A stretch of 64,000 bases of DNA from Morinoia aosen (GCA_030386875.1 CM059566.1:40832068-40896067), one strand, 5' to 3'. Shown: positions 1-12,599, counted from the first letter of the stretch. The notes: generated by a model from the letters alone, not told the origin. Numbers and translations: made by a program.

Positions 1-626
1 AATAGAATGCGGGGGAGATTTATTCCTGTGGGGATCTCTAGCAAACAAACTTTATAATTTCCTGCCAAAAACCATTGCTAACCTGAAGGAAATAGTTGCC
101 AACGAAAAAATGAAGCTCCCATTAGACGAGTGATGACAGGAACGAAAAACAGAATGCAATTGTGTGTTGAAATAAACGGTGCCCTCGTCGAAGGAAATTA
201 AATATTAGCTTACTACTTGAAATAATTTTTTTTAATGTTTGCGATGTCTTGTTAATGATAAACAGTTGCAAGCAACTTTTAAAAATATTTTCAACACAAA
301 TAAACCTGAATTTAAACTAGCTTGTGCAAGCATACTTTTCGTGTCTGTCACCAAAAATATTACTGGAAAAGTACCATTTTATTTACCCTCCTCAAATTTC
401 ACATTATGAAACAATTGATAAACAATATCTAATTTTTAAAATTTTTGTTGCAATTATATTTTTTGCGACAGAATAATTTAAAATTGGATTTACTTTTTTT
501 ATTTTCCACCCCGTACATGCGCAGTATGTTATTCGTTCATTTTTACTCGGTAATTACCTAATTTGAAATACTTGTTTTATGGAGGAATTGCCATGCGAAA
601 AAGCTACCAACCTACCGCGTATTTGG
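1..626. other. AT-rich non-coding DNA, no feature seen
   Basis: No ORF of note, splice-flanked open frame or repeat is visible. The sequence has the AT-rich, stop-filled texture of intergenic or intronic insect DNA. Confidence 0.6.
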
Positions 627-803
627 GTATAATATCCGTTCACGGGTGCAGATATTATCCGTACCGAGTGTATCCTGTGAGTGTATCCGTTCACGGGTAC
701 GGATATTATCCGTACCGAGTGTATCCTGCTAGTGTATCCGTTCACGGGTACGGATATTATCAGTACCGAGTGTATCCTGCGAGTGGATCCGTTCACGGGT
801 ACG
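627..803. repeat. 51-bp minisatellite with an internal hairpin in each unit
   Basis: About 3.5 copies of a roughly 51-bp unit built on GTATCCGTTCACGGGTACGG. Each full unit contains GGTACGGATA, one base, then TATCCGTACC, a nearly perfect 10-bp-arm palindrome. The overlapping 87-88 aa ORFs on both strands are products of this symmetry and are not genes. Confidence 0.9.
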
Positions 804-1450
804 AAGAAGTTGAATCGCATTTTTGAGATCTGGACCTAATGTTGCAGTACTTTCGATTTATGAGGGAATAACAGAAAAAAATCGCTTAAAAACGCTCAGA
901 ATTACGGCTGTAACGAATGAACATCCAACAATTGCTAGGAATCAATTTTCAGTTGCAGATATGCACCACACATTCACTGACACAAGACATTTCAGCATGC
1001 GAATTTTAAATTCTGCAGAATCCTCCCCTTGCCACATAGGCAGGAACTCAGCCCCTCTCTGAACACATCCGAGAGTTTATGTATAAGCATGAAATCCTGG
1101 AGGTACATTCGACCAATTGCCGCTTGAGTGAAGAGCAATATCACTCTGTCTCTCGCAATGGACCAAATTCTATTAACTGCTGTTTGGCTTTCTGACAATC
1201 TGCGACTCAGCGTACAGATTTGGGAACGGCTTCCAGTGGCAGGCGCACGCGGAAATAGGGAGGGCCGACGGCCGTGGGCTTATTTGTATTTAGAATTTCC
1301 GGCACTGAAATCATTCAGCTATTCTTAAGTCTATTAAAACGTCGATGGGCCTCAGAGACGTTCGCTGGCAGAATACAATGTTGTGGAGTGGGTCATGTGA
1401 ACATAAGCAAGCGATCAGACTTGTTGACTTCGCCCATGTGTTGTCGTGAG
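804..1450. other. Non-coding stretch, no recognisable gene
   Basis: Only short overlapping ORFs of 64-79 codons occur, with no similarity I recognise and no splice context. GC is locally a little higher near 1200-1290. Confidence 0.5.
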
Positions 1451-1681
1451 TTTATCGAAATTTGTTGACTCTCAGCATTTCACTTGTTTATTGAAATGTG
1501 TTGGCTCTCAGCGTTTTACTTGTTTATTGAAATTTGTTGACTCTCGGCGTTTTACTTTTTTATTGAAATTTGTTGGCTCTCAGCGTTTTACTTGTTTATT
1601 GAAATTTGTTGGCTCTCAGCGTTTTACTTGTTTATTGAAATTTGTTGGCTCTCAGCGTTTTACTTGTTTACTCAGCAAAAC
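1451..1681. repeat. 36-bp minisatellite
   Basis: About 6.4 copies of a 36-bp unit of the form TTTATTGAAATTTGTTGGCT followed by CTCAGCGTTTTACTTG. The period divides by three, so a repetitive 82-aa ORF appears; it is not a gene. An inverted copy follows directly. Confidence 0.95.
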
Positions 1682-1689
1682 GTGCATCA

Positions 1690-1760
1690 AGTAAACAAGT
1701 AAAGCCTTGAGAATCAACAAATTTTTAGTAAACAAGTAAAATGTCTCAGCGTTTTGCAAT
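1690..1760. repeat. Inverted copies of the 36-bp unit
   Basis: The segment reads AACAAGTAAAGCC...ATCAACAAATTT and then AACAAGTAAAATGTCTCAGCG. The first part is the reverse complement of the preceding repeat unit (CAAATTTGTTG...TTTACTTGTT). The array therefore folds back on itself at its right edge before a degenerate direct copy resumes near 1741. Confidence 0.75.
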
Positions 1761-2454
1761 CGATGACACTTGCTTACTCGACGTAAGTTCTGTCACAAGT
1801 TTATCACATTTCTTGACTATCAGCGTGTTCCGTGTGTTTAGTTATGAAAAGAATACAAATTATGCTTATTCTAATTTTATTCAAATGTAAGTTATTTAAA
1901 AATTCGGAGCATTTCCCTGATATGTCTCTAATTTCCCAGTACCAAACTTAAACAAGTTAAACAAGTTATTCAGAAAACACTACATCAACCAAGTTGATAT
2001 AATGTTTTCTTCTCACTCAGCACCGTTCGTCCCTTCTTCAGTCAAATGAATTGTTGAATATAGAACTTGTTTATGCAAATTTGACTGAATTTCGTGGCTA
2101 AAACGAAGCTAAAACTAAACAAAAATAACGACAGTCACAAAAGCGAGAAATATAACAATTATTAAATGCATGGTCAACCATGTATTAAATTTTTCAGCTG
2201 ATATACTACGCACGACAATGGTTCGATATAATTCATAATTCAAAGCCATACAATCTAAATTTACGTCACATTCGGAACTATCAACGTAGATCACATTTCG
2301 TACATTGCTATCTAGAGTGCTAACTGGCATGCGACGTACAGTTATGCGTCAAATGTAGATATTGAGACTCATATTACCACTTTTGGTATAATTACTTGTC
2401 GTTTATTTATTTTATTTGTTTTTATTGTTATTTTACTTCCGTATTTTATTATTT
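1761..2454. other. AT-rich non-coding DNA
   Basis: No coding or RNA feature is recognisable. Two sites resembling donors (GTAAGT near 1785 and 1888) lack an open frame with an acceptor upstream. Confidence 0.5.
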
Positions 2455-2752
2455 CCCATCTCGGGATATTCTCTTGCCATTTCACATCTCGGGATATTCT
2501 CTTGCCATTTCACATCTCTGGATATTCATTTAACATTTCAAATCTCAGGATGTTCTCTTACTATTTCAAATGTCCAGATATTCTCTTGCCATTTCACATC
2601 ACCGGATACTCCGCAGCCATTTCACAGCTCCAGATATTCTCTAGCCATTTCAAATTTCCATACATTCCCATGCCATTTCACATCACCGGATACACTGCAG
2701 CCATTTACAGCCCCGGATACGGCGAACACGACCCGCCCCGGATATTCAGCAG
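2455..2752. repeat. Degenerate minisatellite, unit about 27-28 bp
   Basis: About ten diverged copies of CCATTTCACATCTCGGGATA plus TTCTCTTG. Left units are the most similar; right units have drifted (CATCACCGGATACTCCGCAG). The ORFs of 115 and 119 codons covering it are repetitive and not supported as genes. Confidence 0.9.
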
Positions 2753-2904
2753 CAAAGCGATGAGGCTATGCCCCCAAATTGAGACATGTAAGGCCGAGGT
2801 GACGGTGTCTCAATCATTCTGCACATTAAACTCGAACGTAACTGCGGCTGCTGGTGCTTAAAGCGAGTGCTGGTATTACCTCTAGCGGGGCTTATGGAGC
2901 TCCT

Positions 2905-3085
2905 GAAAAGTGGACTTGAGTGTGTTTTAAATTCTTGACCATCATTTAGAGTACTAGTTTGTAATAAATTCTAGAGCATCCTGTGAAGTGAGTACAAGTT
3001 TTTAATAAATTCTAGAGTGTCAGAGAAGTGAGTGAGTGAGTGGGTGTGTGTTGTATTCTAGAGTATCCAGTGAAGTTCATTTTCG
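2905..3085. repeat. About 60-bp repeat, 3 degenerate copies
   Basis: Three units share TTTTTAATAAATTCTAGAG followed by a GTGAAGTGAGTA-like segment. A short GTGAGTGAGTGAGTGGGTGTG simple repeat lies inside the last unit. Confidence 0.75.
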
Positions 3086-5355
3086 AATTTTTTTACGTTT
3101 ATTGGAATTTCGATTTTATTATCAAGAAATTATCAGCGCTTTAATTTGTTGATGGTTTTAATAACATTTCAATATAAATTTTTGGCAAGGAACTTACCCC
3201 CAATTTAATTTTCTAATTGTTCGACGTTTAATACATTTTCAATTGGAATACAATACATTTTTCGCTGTGTAAAATTCGCTGATTGTGTGACGTAAACTGC
3301 CGCGGCAATTTTGTTATACACGATAGCAAAATTTAATACAATTTTGTAACACACATCTTTCGAAGTAGGAATTTTATCATCCGCTACATTGATTCTTTTT
3401 TAGCGATCAGATTTGGTGACCTAGAAACTTACGAATTTCACTATAAAACTCAAGCCAAACATTCAAATATTCTTATAAAAGTTCCACTGCTTTTTATATT
3501 CGGACAGAACGTATCAAATAATAGTTTACATTCTAAATCTAATGAAAAACATGTCATTGAATCATACGCCTAAACTTTGTGTAAATTATTTACATCAGTA
3601 TGCTTCAACATGAACACCATGACTCATGGTCGCAAACGAAGAAGATTTTCAAATTAAATCCTGGTTGTAAATTCCGTAGATTTAAAGCCCTAGCTCTCCT
3701 CTAGCCCACTGACAAATTTTTCAAAGCTAAGTATATGAAGCGTAGATATGATATTTACAGCGAAGAAATCAACGCCATCATACCAGTGAGCACCTTAAGT
3801 TTTTCAACCCCAGCTAAATTTGATCGTTTATAAACTGAGGATCATTTTGGTGGTCAATATTATTTTATTCGTGCAACGGCGATCCTCCAAGAGAATTTTT
3901 TTTACCGCTCACGAGCAGTATAAACCTCATTGTAAAGGACATTCATTTGTGAAAATATTCAGAAGAATCACTCTCTGGTTTTCATATAAGATTTATTATC
4001 AAAATGCTACAACAAGCCATCAGTTTATGAGTATGTAATTAAAACTTTTCATATTTTTAAATATTTATGACTATCATGAACGCCCGATGATAGTGAAAGA
4101 AATTTGTTGATTTAATGAACAACATTTAAGCTCCAAATGAAGAAAAGTGCTCTCACATTATATTCATTTAAAATTTGCTTTGCATTAGTTAGATATTGAG
4201 AAACGCATAGATATTTCAATTTTGCGCTTTACCTCCTTCAATATTTTCGAGCGAATAGGCATTAAAGCACTGCTCTGGAAGCCATTAGGTATTTTTGCAG
4301 GCCATGTTACGTTTATAATGAGATAAAATGTAATCATGTTTTTCAGTTCAAATTGATGATTCCAATTGGAAAGTGTCGCAAATGATGCAATCTGAACGAT
4401 ACTGTGCTTGCTCGCTTTCATTTTTACCGCAGCTATATACTAAAATAAATTTTCTCAAACGAAAATAATCAGTTATATGACAATGTATATCATTCAATAC
4501 CTGTACAATAAAGCTTGAATAATCCTCGTTAGATTTTACTGTTGAGTAGTAGTGATAGTAACATAGGATTTCTAGCGCGCCACTAGCTCAGACCAAATTG
4601 CGTCGAAGGTTTTTAAAAGTGAGATAAAATTTAACGTATCCCAACGAAGCCCTTGAATATAGCGAAAATGAGTCAACTCATTCTCACAACAGCTCGTAAA
4701 ACTTCTTTCCAGTAACACTTTTCAAACCACTCGAAATGGTTTCCATGGATTCTAAACCTGAGCAAAAGAAAAACACTTCACCTGCGGCCGCTTTCGCCTT
4801 ACGTAAACTGTACTGTCATTTGATTTGGGTTTTTCTCAGATGATGAAATCCAGGGATAGGTAAGCTCCTATTGATAAGTTGGCTTGAACAATGGAAACGA
4901 ACGCGGCTACGAGACTTCTTCAGTAAGCTATTATTGTCTCTTACAAAGTGGAAGACCTTCTCTACTATGCACAAACTGGCTTGCCTGACTCATAGTCTTG
5001 TCTTCAAATGTTAAGTCTTTAGAAACAGCGGTCTGAGATGATGGCATTTTTCCGGCTCTATCTATTTTGAAAATCTCTTTGTCTCGAAGCCAAACGTGAC
5101 GATGGGCTTTATTTAGCTCGCTATTTTCAGGAATTAGGTCAGGCTTTGTGAGGGACTTGAGTCGCCTACAGTTTGTATGACAGAAATGAAATGGAGAGAT
5201 TTTCCTGATCGGTATTTATTTGTAGCTATAACGATGTAGATGTGAATCCAAAAAAAATTAATCAAGCAATAAATCACCCTTACGTTTTCACATTGTAGCA
5301 AAGAAGAAACGAACTGAACCTTGAAAATTTCAATTTAGCTAAGACTCTATTTAAA
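3086..5355. other. AT-rich non-coding DNA, no gene recognised
   Basis: About 2.3 kb with only ORFs of 72-78 codons, typical of chance in this composition. I see no transposon ends, RNA gene or splice-flanked open frame. Confidence 0.55.
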
Positions 5356-5650
5356 GCCAATACAGAACCAATGCAGACTCAATACAGACCCATTATCCAG
5401 CCAAGACAGAACCAAAACAAAACCAATTCAGAACCAATACAAAATCAAAGAAAACCAATACAGAACCATTAAAGAACCAATACAGAATCAATACAGAACC
5501 AATAAAGAACCAATACAGAAGCAATACAGAAGCAATACAGGACCAATACAGAACCAATACAAAACCAATACAGCACCAATACAGAGCCATTAAAGAACCA
5601 ATACAGAACCAATACAGAACCATTAAAGAACCAATACAGAACCAATTCAG
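5356..5650. repeat. 11-bp minisatellite (CAGAACCAATA)
   Basis: About 26 copies of an 11-bp unit, consensus CAGAACCAATA, with scattered changes (AAAACCAATA, GAGCCATTA). The minus-strand ORFs of 85 and 114 codons translate this repeat into Trp/Cys/Leu-rich strings and are not genes. Confidence 0.95.
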
Positions 5651-5872
5651 TAATGAGAACCCTCCTAATGAAACCAGAAGCGAGAAGGCCAATCCAATTT
5701 GGGGAAAATTCCTGCAATTTTGCCAATAACTGAACATAAACTCACAGGCCGGCGAAATTCGGAGTACCGCTCAGGTAGCCTGGCCAAGTGGGCGACGTAA
5801 TGAGGATTGTACTTCTCGCTTCTAAAATTTATTACAGAGAAACGAACCAAATAGTAAAAATGTGTATGTTTG

Positions 5873-6169
5873 TTAACGCGTTGTTTGCGATACTACCCTT
5901 CGATGGGTTGTTTGAAAAAGTTTTACGATCTCTTAGAATTAGTGGGATTTAATGGACCCAGTATTCATAAAATTGCAAACAACTTCTGACTTTGAATTTA
6001 AGTTGAACATCAAACTTCAGAAGGAAAAGTTTTAACACTCTTTGAAAATTAGTGGTAGGTAATAAACCAAGTTAATGTTGGGTATTTATGATCATACGAA
6101 AACTTTGAGCATAAAAATTGGAGTTGAATATTAAACTTCAGCTTAACCCATCACAGTCACCGCGTTTAA
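5873..6169 (+). mobile_element. TTAA-bounded MITE, copy 1 (piggyBac-type)
   Basis: A 297-bp element bounded by TTAA at 5873-5876 and 6166-6169. The left end reads TTAACGCGTTGTTTGCGATA; the right end, reverse complemented, starts TTAAACGCGGTGACTGTGAT. It shares ACTTCAG and GGACCCAGTATTCATAAAAT segments with the minus-oriented copy at 49524-49741. An internal part (TTGAACATCAAACTTCAG / TTGAATATTAAACTTCAG) is duplicated. It has no coding capacity. Assignment to piggyBac rests only on the TTAA target. Confidence 0.65.
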
Positions 6170-7021
6170 CGAAAACTTCAGATGGTATGTAACAAAACAC
6201 GTTTTTTTTAAGGACGTGCATGAGCGTTGCACGACCTCCCCGTTGCTTTCGTTGTCAAAATACTGCAAATGTAGCTTTAATAAGGCACAAACTTACTGTT
6301 TTCCGCGTCATGAAACGCACTAAATGAACGCAAATGATTAAGTCTAACAACGGAGGAACCCAGTTTATCGGCGGCACAGTCATGACTGCGACAGCAAAAT
6401 GTGGACGCTAATAGTAGCCTTTACGTAGTGATTTACAGTCCAATTGTTCTTAAATTGCCGAAGAAATGAACGACTATTAGCGGCAGTCGTCCATTGCCGG
6501 GAACATATGAGGTCCATTCCAAAGGCTGACCCAACGGGCTTAGTGTTTTCTGGGTGGCTGTACTTGGAACTAACTCTACGGAAAATGCTACAAAGATTTA
6601 ACTTACTTCTCTCGTTGATTTGTGTATTTTATATATATGTATCTAAAAGTGAGCAGTGATCTAGGTCCCGTGTATAATGATGGTGTGAAGTTTTGAAGTC
6701 AAATAGAATATTGGGAGATATCAGGGATCTTTTCTCTTATTACAGGTAACAGGGCTCCGTAAAAGGCAAGCGTATATCTTTCATTTCACAGTGAGAATTG
6801 TGTATCACAAAAATTTTCACTGAAAGTTATTTTCAAATCGCTGAAGAAGATGTCACAAAAATTAGATAACAAATTTTGTGATTATTTGTGGACGAGACTA
6901 TAAATTTCCGTGATATTTCAACTCTTTTCATTCTGTACCCATTTGAAATATATGATCTGTAGTATTTATGAAAATTCTAAAATACAATTTCAAATCTCAA
7001 GTGTTAATTCACATTCCAATA
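6170..7021. other. Non-coding DNA, no feature seen
   Basis: A 71-codon ORF (6444-6659) is the longest and resembles nothing I know. Nothing else is supported. Confidence 0.5.
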
Positions 7022-7113
7022 ATGAAAAACCAGTACAAGCCCGATACAAAACTAACGCAAGCCCGATGTTGATCCAATGCAGAACCAATAAAAACCCAAT
7101 ACGAGACTAATAC
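7022..7113. repeat. Degenerate outlier of the 11-bp repeat
   Basis: The segment contains AACCAGTACAAGCCCGATAC, GCAGAACCAATA and ACCCAATACGAG, resembling the CAGAACCAATA unit at 5356-5650 but strongly diverged. Confidence 0.6.
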
Positions 7114-7393
7114 CTAATTTTAAATAAACATGTATCTGTAAATCATCACAGCTCTCATCTAGGCCCGCTGTTATTAATCATAAGCGTATATGAACTGGCA
7201 AATCGATTGCCCATAAAATAACGCTATAAAATTAACGGAACAAACCATATTTTCAGTGGAGAAGATATATTATCGGAACAATAAAGGAAATAAGACGGGG
7301 ATTGAAGTTCAAATATCTTTTTTCACGGCGTGAACTGACTCATCAATTTCGCGTTCTTCGCAAATGAAGAGCGAGCCAAGCGTACATTTTATA

Positions 7394-8398
7394 GCATTTA
7401 GTATGACCTTAAGTGCACATTAAGAGGCATTTAGCATGACTTTGAAGGTACATTGTACGGCATTTAGCATGACTTTGAGTGTACATTATGAAGCATTTAG
7501 CATGAATTTGGGTACACATTGTACGTCATTTTCCTTGACTTTGAGTACACATTGTATGGTATTCACCATGACTTTGAGTGCACATTATAAAGCATTTAAC
7601 ATGAGTTTGAGTACTCATTGTGCGTCATTTCCCTTGACTTTGAGATCACATTGTACGACATTTAGCATGACTTTGAGTACACATTGTACAGCATTGACAT
7701 GACTTTGAGTACACATTGTACGGCATTTATCATGACTTTGAGTACACATTGTACAGCATTTGACATGACTTTGAGTAAAAATTGTACGGCATTTAGCATG
7801 ACTTTGAGTACACATTGTACGGCATTTATCATGACTTTGAGTACACATTGTACAGCATTTGATATGACTTTGAGTACACATTGTACGGCATTTAGCATGA
7901 CTTTGAGTACACATTGTACAGAATTTGATATGACTTTGAGTACACATTGTACGGCATTTAGCATGACTTTGAGTACACATTGTACGGCATTTAGCATGAC
8001 TTTGAGTACACATTGTACGGCATTTAGCATGACTTTGAGTACACATTGTACGGCATTTATCATGACTTTGAGTACACATTGTACAGCATTTGATATGACT
8101 TTGAGTACACATTGTACGGCATTTAGCATGACTTTGAGTACACATTGTACAGCATTTGATATGACTTTGAGTACACATTGTACGGCATTTAGCATGACTT
8201 TGAGTACACATTGTACGGCATTTAGCATGACTTTGAGTACACATTGTACGGCATTTAGCATGACTTTGAGTACACATTGTACGGCATTTAGCATGACTTT
8301 GAGTACACATTGTACGGCATTTAGCATGACTTTGAGTACACATTGTACGGCATTTAGCATGACTTTGAGTACACATTGTACGGCATTTAGCATGACTA
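7394..8398. repeat. 33-bp minisatellite, about 30 copies
   Basis: About 1 kb of a 33-bp unit, GCATTTAGCATGACTTTGAG then TACACATTGTACG. Left units are diverged (for example AAGTGCACATTAAGA). The last seven or so units, to the right of about 8165, are essentially identical, indicating growth at the right edge. In the middle, variant units (TTTAGCATG, TTTATCATG, TTTGATATG) alternate, suggesting duplication of multi-unit blocks. Because 33 is a multiple of three and stops are absent, ORFs of 245-270 codons appear on both strands; they are artefacts. Confidence 0.97.
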
Positions 8399-8399
8399 A

Positions 8400-9109
8400 G
8401 CGCAAGCGGAATTCTATTTAGCAACAAGTTTTTTTAAGCATGAATTATACTGTCGTACTAGGACAACCAATTCATTCTCATTCTCTTCATTCTTTTATTA
8501 AAATTTCAGCCAGTGTCTTTATTTTGTAGCCAAAATAATACTTTTAATTTTTATTCATCTTCATTTCTTTATTTTTTATTTATTTGTGTAGCATCATTTC
8601 TCAAGTAACCAGATTTACAATTTATTCTCTTTAATTTTAGCTTAATTCTACGTTCGCAAGTTCCAACAACGTAATTTTTTTCAAAATGGCGCAATGTCAC
8701 TATTGACTTCTTTAAAACTTTCAGATTAATTAATTTTAAACTCCCTGCTAAGAGAACTTCAATTCCGCGGCTCTTGATTCTTTGTATAATTTTGCTTCCT
8801 CTAAGTAATATATTTGATCTGAATTCCGGCAGTGCTTCAAACATTTCAGCGCGCGTTCCATAAGTAATTTTCTTACTTAATTTTCCCAACCAAACGCATA
8901 ATTATGACTGACTATTTTTATTAGTAAGCATTGAAGGGACTAATCAAGTCTTATGAGTAATATTTATGCCGCGTTTTGCAAACATTTTTACCGTTTCCAC
9001 AAATTCAAAGGCAACTTTTCCCGCTCCGTTTCCGGGAGATTTTCCATTTGTGAGTTGAGTGCTTCTGTTGTCCCCCATTATATACTTGTAATGTGCGTTC
9101 GTTTATGAC
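8400..9109. other. AT-rich non-coding DNA
   Basis: A minus-strand 106-codon ORF (8569-8889) is of chance length in DNA this AT-rich and matches nothing I recognise. Confidence 0.5.
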
Positions 9110-9456
9110 GATATTGTTCCAGTCTTGTGGCAATTTCAATGAGGCTTTCCACTGATATTGTTCCAGTCTTGGGGCAATTTCCATAAGGCTTTCCACTGAT
9201 ATTGTTCCAGTCATGGGGCAATTTCCATAAGGCTTTCCACTGATATTGTTCCAGTCTTGGGGCAATTTCCATAAGGCTTTCCACTGATATTGTTCCAGTC
9301 TTGGGGCAATTTCCATGAGGCTTTCCACTGATATTGTTCCAGTCTTGGGGCAATTTCCATAAGGCTTTCCACTGATATTGTTCCAGTCTTGAGGCAATTT
9401 CCATGAGGCTTTCCACTGATATTATTCCATTCTTGTGGCAATTTCCATGAGGCCTT
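9110..9456. repeat. 44-bp minisatellite, about 8 copies
   Basis: Unit of 44 bp: GATATTGTTCCAGTCTTGGG, then GCAATTTCCATAAGGCTTTC, then CACT. Central units are nearly identical, edge units diverged. Minus-strand ORFs of 92-130 codons read through the repeat and are not genes. Confidence 0.95.
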
Positions 9457-9784
9457 ACACGTCCGATTTATTAGTTGTTTCCATGACATGGTGGGTGAGA
9501 TGAGTTGCAGTTTGCACGTGGAGTTGCATTTCCCAGCCCTAAAGAACCACTCTTTAAATTCTGATAACTTGTACCTAAACTCTAAGTTTTTTTAATGACT
9601 ATTCATACACGAGCAAATAGGGTCAATAAAAAGTCAAAGTTCTCGTGCTTTCTTTTGAGTACCAACATTTTATAGTGGTACTTATCAGGTTAATTAGTTT
9701 TACCTACTACGTAAATAACGACATACTGAATCCCATTCCTCTCAAAGCAAAAATAATTTAATCACTATAGTATTTCGTGTATTA

Positions 9785-10025
9785 CAAGGATTCTTAACAG
9801 CTGCTTGACTTTAAGCCCCTCGGTATTTCGCTTGTCAAAATTATTATTAACATATGCTTAAGCCGCTGGAAAAGAAATACTTTAAGCCTCTTTTTATTTC
9901 GCGTGTCAAATTGATTATTCACGGCTGCTTCACTTCAATCCGATGGAGAAAAAATACTTTACGCCCCTCAGTATTTCACGTATCAAAATGCTTATCAACA
10001 CAGCTTAAGCCCTGGAAAAAAATGC
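9785..10025. repeat. About 80-bp repeat, 3 degenerate copies
   Basis: Three blocks share AATACTTTA(A/C)GCC, CTC-GTATTTCGCGTGTCAAA and a CTTAAGCC(G)CTGGAAAA segment. Confidence 0.75.
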
Positions 10026-10482
10026 AGTGTAATTATCACTGAGAGACACGCCTTTGCCTCCACATAAATTGCTAGGAGGCGTTCATCAATAAACGCGTAT
10101 CACCATTCTTCGCCCGACCGACCAGTGCTGTCAGGGTGAAAATAAGAGCATCGCAGCAGCCTAACTGGACACTAATCTGCCTCCGGGCCTCAAAATCGAT
10201 AGCCGAGTCCGTAATCGCAAAATGATCCATCACCACCAGCACCCAATGGGAGGGCAAATTGGACCGCGGTGCTGAACTTATTTACCTCAAGATGATCAAT
10301 TGTGCAGCCCAAATACGACGAAGCAAGTAACGCGCGGTCGAGAACACGCATTTTCTCGAAGCATTGTGAACTTTGACAAATGAGACTTGGCCGACTGTTG
10401 CTCTGCTGCTGCTGCGAGCTGAGCAGCGGCTGATGAATGATGAGACCCTCCCGTATTACCTCGCAGAAATACAATTATTCTC

Positions 10483-10810
10483 TGCCACAGCTGCGGTACT
10501 GTGCTGAAGGAGCAGTAATCTCCTACAGCTGTAATACTCTCCTACAGCTGCAGTACTGTGCTGAAGGTGCAGTAATTTCCTACCGCTGTAATTCTCTCCT
10601 ACAGCTGCAGTACTGTGCTGAAGGACCAGTAATCTCTTACCGATGTAATACTCTCATTTAGCTGCGATACTGTGCTGAAGGAGCAGTAATCTCTTACCGA
10701 TGCAATACTCTCATTCAGTTGCGGTACTGTGCTGAAGGCGCAGTAATCTCTTACCGATGTAATACTCTCATTCAGCTGCGGTACTGTGCTAAGGGTGCAG
10801 TAATCGTGAG
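10483..10810. repeat. 57-bp minisatellite with CAGCTGCRGTACTGTGCT
   Basis: About six copies with a 57-bp period, marked by GTACTGTGCTGAAGGAGCAG followed by TAATCTCCTACAGCTGTAAT. Within it, an 18-19 bp sub-unit (CTCCTACAGCTGCAGTACT) is visible, so this is a higher-order form of the simpler array immediately downstream. Confidence 0.9.
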
Positions 10811-10829
10811 CAGCAGTATAATAGAACTT

Positions 10830-11140
10830 CTTGCAGCTGCACAGTACTCCACTACAGCAGATATAATGCTCTTCTTTAGCTCCAGTACTTTCGTATAGCT
10901 GCAGTACTCGTCTACAGCTGCAGTGCTCCCCTGCAGCTGCAGTACTCTTCTACAACTGCATTACTCTCCTGCAGCTGCAATATCCTCTTATTGCTTCAGT
11001 GCTCTCATACAGCTGCAGTACTCTCCTTGAGCTAGAGTACTCTCCTGCAGCTGCAGTACTCTCCTGCAGTTGCAGTACTCTTCTACAGCTGCAGTACTCT
11101 CAAACAGCTGCAGAACTCTCCTGCAGCTGTCCTGCAGCTG
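10830..11140. repeat. 18-bp minisatellite (CAGCTGCAGTACTCTCCT)
   Basis: About 16 copies of an 18-bp unit, rich in CAGCTG and CTGCAG palindromes. A 106-codon ORF crosses it and is repeat-derived. Confidence 0.92.
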
Positions 11141-12599
11141 TCACACCGCCCACAGTCAGTAACCCATCACACCTCCTCTACAGATGGCTTCTGAGGAGAT
11201 GGCTTCATAGTTCTTTTTCAGCGCGTTCATGGAAAATAAGTTTCTTAGAAGCTGATCTATCAAAGGATTGGACACTAGAATTGATGAAAAGGAAGCTCAA
11301 GCGTTGCAGACTGATGTAATATGTTAATAACTTCTTGATGGTGCCAAAGAACTAACTGCAGATCAAATCAAATTGAGTTTCTAAGAAAGAGTATCATTTT
11401 GGTACAGCATCTAAGGAAGGAAGCTTAATGAAGAGATGTGTCTTTGCGCTGCTGTCCTGCAATATAGAATAAAACTTATTTTATAAGTTTATTTGTTGCC
11501 CGAAAGACGGAAGCAAAATAAATTACCAACAGATCCATTTTTCAATACCTTAATGCGCCCATTATTTTTTATGCTCGTCATCATGACATTTTAAGGTATA
11601 TTTTGTCGATAGCGGACGTTAAAAGCAACAATATTGAGACGTGTGGCACAGGCGGAAGTGATTAACTTTCTGTGAAAGCTCCCGCTGTCCCTGATTTTAA
11701 TTAGTCCAATGTTGGCATCAAGACCAACCTTCAATACGTCGGACAATTTACTTGCAAATTCCTTGCAGGGGAGAAGACTTAAAAAGGTGCAGCTAAGCTG
11801 CAACTAAGGATATCATTTCTTCGGAGAATGAATTCTGCGCGTGATCATCGGGTCATTTGACGTGTTTTTCCAACAGGTTCGTGCATGTCTAATCAAAGAT
11901 ATTGCTCTTCAACGGAATGAGAAGATTTAATTTGCAAAAAACAGGGGCTGTTTGCTGTCAAGATTGATTACTTCCTGTTCGGGGCTGGTGCTCTTTGTGA
12001 CCTAATGCCGATTACACTAGTCCTATTCATTCAAAATCGTGAGGAAGGGAAACCTGTATCACAGATACATTCATAACGCCCATCTCCTGCACTTAAAACG
12101 AAATATCCGGGGGATACAGCCCTCAAATAAATTGTTCCTCCCATTTATGCGCGCAAACCCATGGCAGCTATTTTTGTTATGGATACTTTGGAGACCTCTC
12201 ACAAAACGGTGATTAATATATAACCTTCCACATCATCTCGATGTTTGCGGATTACACAACACAACGCACACATGTGCGCAAGCTTTCCCCATGGCTTACT
12301 TAACTCGCGCAACTCTGAGCGTTATGATTGTTCCTTTCCTATCCCTGATGACCATAGCGGCCGTAATAACTCTGATAACCCCTCGCATTATCTTGCTTAA
12401 GTTGACCGGATCCAAAAATTTCAATAATTAGGCTGGAGTCTTAACTTTCAGTAATTAGACGAAGGCAGGCGTTCTAAAAACTCAAGCAATGGGTGCAATT
12501 TGGAGTCGGAATTGTTACTGCTAGCGAGCCCACGCTGCGCACCGCCGTCAGGCTGCTGTGAACCAGTATGGAAACAATGGTTGTTTTCGTGGCTGATAC
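11141..12599. other. Non-coding DNA, no gene recognised
   Basis: Short ORFs only, the longest 70 codons. No transposon ends or splice-flanked frames were found. Confidence 0.5.

Noticed and set aside
627-8398. CRISPR array suggested by regular repeats
   Set aside because: Units are contiguous without unique spacers, and the sequence is clearly eukaryotic.
7615-8427. ORFs of 245-270 codons on both strands
   Set aside because: They are pure translations of a 33-bp tandem repeat open in several frames at once; no gene-like composition.
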